This document shows positions 4,389 to 8,242 of a stretch of 8,242 nucleotides of DNA, piece by piece (the stretch's first letter is position 1; the number at the start of each line of letters is the position of its first letter). Origin of the DNA: Spirochaetaceae bacterium (GTDB lineage Bacteria > Spirochaetota > Spirochaetia > SZUA-6 > Fen-1364). Below the pieces are notes generated by a model. That model did not search any database and was not told the origin of the DNA. It saw only the letters and a list, made by a program, of their open reading frames with translations. Made by a program: the position numbers and the translations under genes. Where the stretch lies: assembly GCA_003154555.1 (NCBI GenBank), contig PMDT01000202.1, positions 6,081 to 14,322 on the forward strand, read 5' to 3'.

Positions 4389-6821
4389 GTGGACAAGGGA
4401 TACATCCTCCACGCATCGGAACGTACGTCCGCGGGGCGCACGGAGATCAACCTCGTGGGACGCCTCGAATCAGGCGGCACGTTTGCCGTGATCGAGCGTC
4501 GGCGCTCCCCCTGCTTCTGGATAAGGGCAACAGACGAGGCACAGGCACGATCCCTGGTCGGGGAGCCGGCCGCGTCGGACCGCAGAACCATGGACGGCGA
4601 GCCGGTGATGAAGATCGAGTCGCCCACCACGGCGGGCAGCCGCCGGCTCATGGACACCCTCCACCAGGCAGGCGTGCGCACCTACGAGGCGGACATCAAG
4701 CCGGCCGCGCAGTATCTCATGGATCGACGCATCCACGGGGCGGTCGGCATCGAAGGCGACTGGCACGCGGGACGCCGCGTGGGGCGGGTCTACGAGAACC
4801 CCCTGCTCACACCTGAAACGCTGGAGCCGCGCCTCAGCGTCCTGTCGCTGGACATCGAGACCGACCCGCGCGCATCGACGGTCTATGCCGTGGCACTGGT
4901 ATTCGAAGGCCCCGGCGCGGAGACGGGTGCCGGCGAGGTTTTTTTCACTGGAACGGGTGCGTCATCCGCGCGCTGCTTTCCCACGGAACGGGACATGCTC
5001 GCGGCAGTGCGCGACCGGCTCATCGAGCTCGATCCGGATATCATCACGGGCTGGAACGTCGTGGATTTCGATTTCCGGGTCCTGGCGCGCCGCTACCAGG
5101 CGCTCGGGGTCCCCTTCGACATCGGCAGGTCCGAGCTTGCCGCGAGCTTTCTCGACCGGGAGGACACCGACGGAGTGACGCGCTGGCGCCGCAGCAAGGC
5201 CATCGTGCCGGGGCGCCAGGTGCTCGACGGCATGTGGCTGGTGCGCATGGCGGGCATGGCGCTGGAGGACTACAGGCTGGAAACGGTTGCGCAGAGCGTG
5301 CTGGGCAGGGGGAAGCGGATCGACGAGCTCCCGGGGGAGAGCCGCACTGCAGCGGTCGTGCGGCTGTACCAGGAAGAACCCGAAAGCCTGTGCGCGTATT
5401 GCCTGGAAGATACGCGCCTGGCACTGGAGATCCTGCGCAAGGAGGGGTTGCTGGACATCGCGCTCCAGAAATCCCTTCTCATCGGAACCACGCTGGAGCA
5501 GACCTCCACGAGCGTGGCGGCTTTCGAGTTTCTCTACACGGAGCACCTGCATGAAAAGGGCATCGTCGCTCCCACACTCGGCATCGACCAGGACGTGCTG
5601 GACCGCGCGCCCGGGGGTGGAATCATCACCCCGCGGGCCGGGCTCTTTTCCAATCTGCTCGTCTTCGACTTCAAGAGCCTCTATCCCTCCATCATCCGCA
5701 CCTTCAACATCGATCCCCTGACACGGCTCGAAGCGGTCGCGGGCGATGCACCCACGCCGCCGATCACCGCGCCCAACGGCGCCCGGTTCGCCCGCACGCC
5801 GGGCATCCTTCCCGGCATCCTTAACCGTTTCTTCGACAGCCGGGAGGACGCCCGGCGGCGCGGCGACACAAGGGCGGTCTATGCCTACAAAATCGTGATG
5901 AACTCCTTCTACGGCGTCCTGGGGACACCGGGCTGCCGGTTCGCGGCATCCGCGCTCGCCGGGGCGATCACGACATTCGGCCAGCACATCCTCTTCTGGG
6001 CACGCGACCATGTAACGGCACGCGGCTACCAGGTGCTCTACGGTGACACGGATTCGCTCTTCGTGCTGGCCGGCGCAAAGGCGGATCCGCCCAGCGCGCA
6101 GCTTGCGGACCTGGGGGCGTTACTGGCCCGGGAAGTGAACGAAAGCCTCACCGCATATGTCCATGAATCCTTCGGCGTCGCCTCACGCCTCGAGCTCGAG
6201 TTCGAGGCGATCTACCGGCGCTTCTTCCTGCCCCCGATGAGAACGCCCGGTGAGGAGACCGACGATGAGTCGGAGACGCGCGGCAGGGCAAAAGGATACG
6301 CGGGCCTGCGCATCACGCCGGGATCGGGGGCGACGGGCGACACGGAGGCGATGGACGTGGTCGGCATGGAGGCCGTCCGTCACGACTGGAGCCCGCTCGC
6401 ACAGGAGCTGCAGCGCGACATCCTGCGGCTTGCGTTCAGCGACGCAGGCCCCGCGCGCGTCGGAGATGCCGTGCGCGTCCTCATGCGCGAGCTGCGGGCC
6501 GGGCGGAAGGACGACATGCTCGTGTATCGCAAGTCGCTGCGCAAACCGGTGGAAGCGTACACAAAATCATCACCTCCCCATGCGCGCGCGGCGGCGCTCC
6601 TGCCGCCGGAGGAGAGGACGGGCCTTATCCGCTACGTGTGGACGATGGAGGGGCCGCAACCCGAATCGAGACGCACTGCGCCTCTCGACTATGAACACTA
6701 TGTTCAGAAACAGGTGCGCCCCATCGTCGAATCGCTTGCCCCGTACATCGGCCTTTCGACAGACGAGCTCTTCGCGGCGGGCGGGCAGCTGGGCCTGTTC
6801 GACTCCCCGGCCGCTGATTGA
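4389..6821 (+). CDS. polB: DNA polymerase II (family B DNA polymerase)
   Basis: The 810-residue protein (E. coli Pol II is 783) is a family B polymerase with 3'-5' proofreading exonuclease, used in damage tolerance and replication restart. Exonuclease: Exo I SLDIET (Asp155, Glu157), Exo II GWNVVDFD (221-228; Asn223, Asp228), Exo III YCLED (337-341). Polymerase: motif A DFKSLYPSIIRTF (427-439), motif B KIVMNSFYGVLGT (501-513), motif C YGDTDS (551-556). All catalytic residues are intact. Near the C-terminus QLGLF (800-804) matches the beta-clamp-binding peptide at the end of E. coli Pol II. The GTG at 4389 is chosen because VDKGYILHA aligns with the Pol II start and lies 6 nt after a -10. A frame extension to 4272 would translate the palindromic repeats. 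The operator-like array upstream suggests tight control, perhaps by an SOS-type repressor. Confidence 0.97.
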   Translation: MDKGYILHASERTSAGRTEINLVGRLESGGTFAVIERRRSPCFWIRATDEAQARSLVGEPAASDRRTMDGEPVMKIESPTTAGSRRLMDTLHQAGVRTYEADIKPAAQYLMDRRIHGAVGIEGDWHAGRRVGRVYENPLLTPETLEPRLSVLSLDIETDPRASTVYAVALVFEGPGAETGAGEVFFTGTGASSARCFPTERDMLAAVRDRLIELDPDIITGWNVVDFDFRVLARRYQALGVPFDIGRSELAASFLDREDTDGVTRWRRSKAIVPGRQVLDGMWLVRMAGMALEDYRLETVAQSVLGRGKRIDELPGESRTAAVVRLYQEEPESLCAYCLEDTRLALEILRKEGLLDIALQKSLLIGTTLEQTSTSVAAFEFLYTEHLHEKGIVAPTLGIDQDVLDRAPGGGIITPRAGLFSNLLVFDFKSLYPSIIRTFNIDPLTRLEAVAGDAPTPPITAPNGARFARTPGILPGILNRFFDSREDARRRGDTRAVYAYKIVMNSFYGVLGTPGCRFAASALAGAITTFGQHILFWARDHVTARGYQVLYGDTDSLFVLAGAKADPPSAQLADLGALLAREVNESLTAYVHESFGVASRLELEFEAIYRRFFLPPMRTPGEETDDESETRGRAKGYAGLRITPGSGATGDTEAMDVVGMEAVRHDWSPLAQELQRDILRLAFSDAGPARVGDAVRVLMRELRAGRKDDMLVYRKSLRKPVEAYTKSSPPHARAAALLPPEERTGLIRYVWTMEGPQPESRRTAPLDYEHYVQKQVRPIVESLAPYIGLSTDELFAAGGQLGLFDSPAAD

Positions 6822-6846
6822 CCCGTGAAACCGCCTTCACTAGACT
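6818..6846 (+). promoter_or_regulatory. Sigma70-type promoter of the PAS-GGDEF-EAL gene, overlapping the polB stop
   Basis: TTGACC (6818-6823, five of six to consensus) is followed by exactly 17 bp and TAGACT (6841-6846). The -35 contains the polB TGA. Eight bases separate the -10 from the ATG at 6855, so the transcript would be leaderless or have a leader of one or two bases. There is no Shine-Dalgarno sequence. The gene therefore need not depend on polB transcription. Confidence 0.6.
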
Positions 6847-6854
6847 GATGTTTC

Positions 6855-8242
6855 ATGAGCGACAAGTACGAATACATCGTCAATAACTCCCGCGACTTCA
6901 TCACGCTCATCAACCGGGACTTCGTCTACGAGATCGCCAACGACGCCTACTGCGCGGCGATAGAGAAATCGCGCGACCAGATCGTCGGCAGGAGCGTCGC
7001 CGACGTCTGGGGCACGGAGACATTCCAGGGCATCATCCGCGGGCACCTGGAAACATGCTTCGGCGGCATCGAGGTGCAATACATCGAGCGCTTCAAGTTC
7101 GGCGCCTTCGAGAAGCACATGCACGTGACGTATTCCCCGTACCGGGACGCGGCGGGTGAGATCACGCACGCGGCGGTCTGTTCGCACGATATCACGCACA
7201 TCAGCCAGATCGAATCGAAGCTCTCCCACTACGAGTTCCGCGACCCGACGACGGGACTTTTCAACCGCAAGTCGCTGGACATCATCCTCGACAAGGAGAT
7301 CGAGCAGGCCAAACGCTCCCCCGACAAGCTGCGGGCGGTGCTCTTCATCTCGGTGGAGAATCTTGGCAAGGTGAACGAGACATTCGGCGTCGCCACCGGG
7401 GACCTGCTGCTGGAGAACACGGGCCTGCGCATCCAGAAATGCCTGCGCGCGAGCGACTTCCTGTTCCGCTTCGTCGGCAACGAGCTCACCTGTCTCCTCA
7501 CGCACATCAAGCGCGCAACCGACGCGGCGCGGGTCTCCGAGAAGATCGCCGAGCAGGTGAAGATGCCCTATCACCATGCGGACGGGGACATCCGCATCGG
7601 GTGCTGCATCGGCGTGGCCTTCTATCCCGATGACGGGGAGGACGCGGAGACGGTGATTCGCAATGCGGGGGCCGCGATGCGCCAGGCCCGGCACGCCGGG
7701 GTCGAGTACTATTTCTACAATCCCGCGACGCACCGCCGGGCGTCGGAGAGGCTCGTCATGGAGAGCGATATGCTCCATGCCTTCGAAAAGGAGCAGTTCC
7801 ATCTCGTCTACCAGCCCATCGTGGATGCCGGCGGCACGATCAAGGGCGCCGAAGCGCTCATCCGCTGGAACCATCCGCAGAGAGGGCTCGTGCAGCCGGG
7901 AAGCTTTATCCCCCTGGCAGAGGAGACGGGCATCATCCGGTCCATCAGCAAATGGGCGCTGTACGCGGCAGCGGAACAGCTCTCCCACTGGTCGACACGG
8001 CACGGCATCTACGTGTCGGTGAACCTTTCCGCGGACGACTTCGCCAGCCCCGCTCTGGCGGAGATCCTCGCCTCGGCCCTGCGCCGCGCGGGTCTCTCCA
8101 CGCCCGGTTTCCTGAAGCTGGAGATCACGGAGAGCCAGTGCATGATCGACGCGGAAGGCACCGTGACGCAGATGCAGCGCCTGGTGGATGCGGGATTCGA
8201 CCTGTTCATCGACGACTTCGGCACCGGCAGCTCCTCCCTGGG
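6855..8242 (+). CDS. PAS - degenerate GGDEF - EAL protein, probable c-di-GMP phosphodiesterase (3' end outside window)
   Basis: The frame stays open from ATG 6855 to the window edge: 462 residues visible, C-terminus missing. Residues about 5-118 form a PAS sensor domain (YIVNNSRDFITLINRDF start, HDITHI end); no membrane segment or signal peptide is seen, so it is cytoplasmic. GGDEF domain, about 125-290: DPTTGLFNR (130-138) is kept, but the signature is VGNEL (207-211) and the metal-binding FIDxD region reads FISVE, so diguanylate cyclase activity should be lost. EAL domain from about 305: EALIRW (Glu333), VNLS (Asn390), EITES (Glu423) and DDFGTG (Asp453, Asp454) are intact metal and catalytic residues, predicting hydrolysis of c-di-GMP to pGpG. 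The degenerate GGDEF may act as a regulatory, possibly GTP-binding, module. It lies 33 bp after polB with its own promoter. The remaining EAL residues (downstream Lys, Glu, Gln) cannot be checked. Confidence 0.93.
   Translation, partial: MSDKYEYIVNNSRDFITLINRDFVYEIANDAYCAAIEKSRDQIVGRSVADVWGTETFQGIIRGHLETCFGGIEVQYIERFKFGAFEKHMHVTYSPYRDAAGEITHAAVCSHDITHISQIESKLSHYEFRDPTTGLFNRKSLDIILDKEIEQAKRSPDKLRAVLFISVENLGKVNETFGVATGDLLLENTGLRIQKCLRASDFLFRFVGNELTCLLTHIKRATDAARVSEKIAEQVKMPYHHADGDIRIGCCIGVAFYPDDGEDAETVIRNAGAAMRQARHAGVEYYFYNPATHRRASERLVMESDMLHAFEKEQFHLVYQPIVDAGGTIKGAEALIRWNHPQRGLVQPGSFIPLAEETGIIRSISKWALYAAAEQLSHWSTRHGIYVSVNLSADDFASPALAEILASALRRAGLSTPGFLKLEITESQCMIDAEGTVTQMQRLVDAGFDLFIDDFGTGSSSL

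Noticed and set aside
4962..6011. 349-codon minus-strand frame opposite polB
   Set aside because: It covers the polymerase catalytic motifs on the other strand and has no family features of its own.
6840..8003. 387-codon minus-strand frame downstream of polB
   Set aside because: The plus strand of the same stretch encodes a continuous PAS-GGDEF-EAL protein that runs off the window; the minus frame is its antisense shadow.

Overview
The window is GC-rich bacterial chromosome with densely packed genes. It holds five complete genes and one gene cut off by the right edge. The set (DNA polymerase II of the PolB type, a PTS EIIA module, a diadenylate cyclase, a PAS-GGDEF-EAL protein) is bacterial but does not fix a phylum. 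A spirochaete or deltaproteobacterium-like source is only a weak guess. There are no tRNA or rRNA genes, transposases, integrases or CRISPR arrays.

Layout, left to right: a minus-strand MFS transporter (43-1356); a 109-bp divergent promoter region; a plus-strand two-gene unit made of a three-domain EIIA / pyruvate-kinase-C-like / diadenylate cyclase protein (1466-2827) and a small P-loop kinase (2824-3357, 4-bp overlap); a convergent minus-strand exported alpha/beta hydrolase (3347-4237) whose 3' end overlaps the kinase by 11 bp; a 151-bp divergent region with a striking three-unit palindrome array (4301-4368); polB (4389-6821); then, after 33 bp, a PAS-GGDEF-EAL protein (6855 to beyond 8242).

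Two things stand out. First, the 1466-2827 product appears to couple a sugar-phosphotransferase EIIA receiver (His67) to a diadenylate cyclase (DGA at 375-377, RH at 409-410) through a domain resembling the C-terminal domain of pyruvate kinase. This suggests a c-di-AMP synthase that reads PEP/PTS status, followed in a coupled reading frame by a small kinase. Second, the polB promoter carries two exact 25-bp tandem copies of an operator-like palindrome plus a third, inverted copy next to an extended -10 element. Because polB is a damage-response gene in E. coli, a LexA-type or other repressor site is a reasonable hypothesis, but the motif is not the E. coli LexA box.

A third pattern is the start-site layout. 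The hydrolase, polB and the GGDEF-EAL gene have -10-like hexamers only 6-8 nt before their start codons and no Shine-Dalgarno sequence, which implies leaderless mRNAs. Two nucleotide-second-messenger enzymes (c-di-AMP synthesis; probable c-di-GMP hydrolysis) lie in the window, but nothing in the sequence links them functionally.
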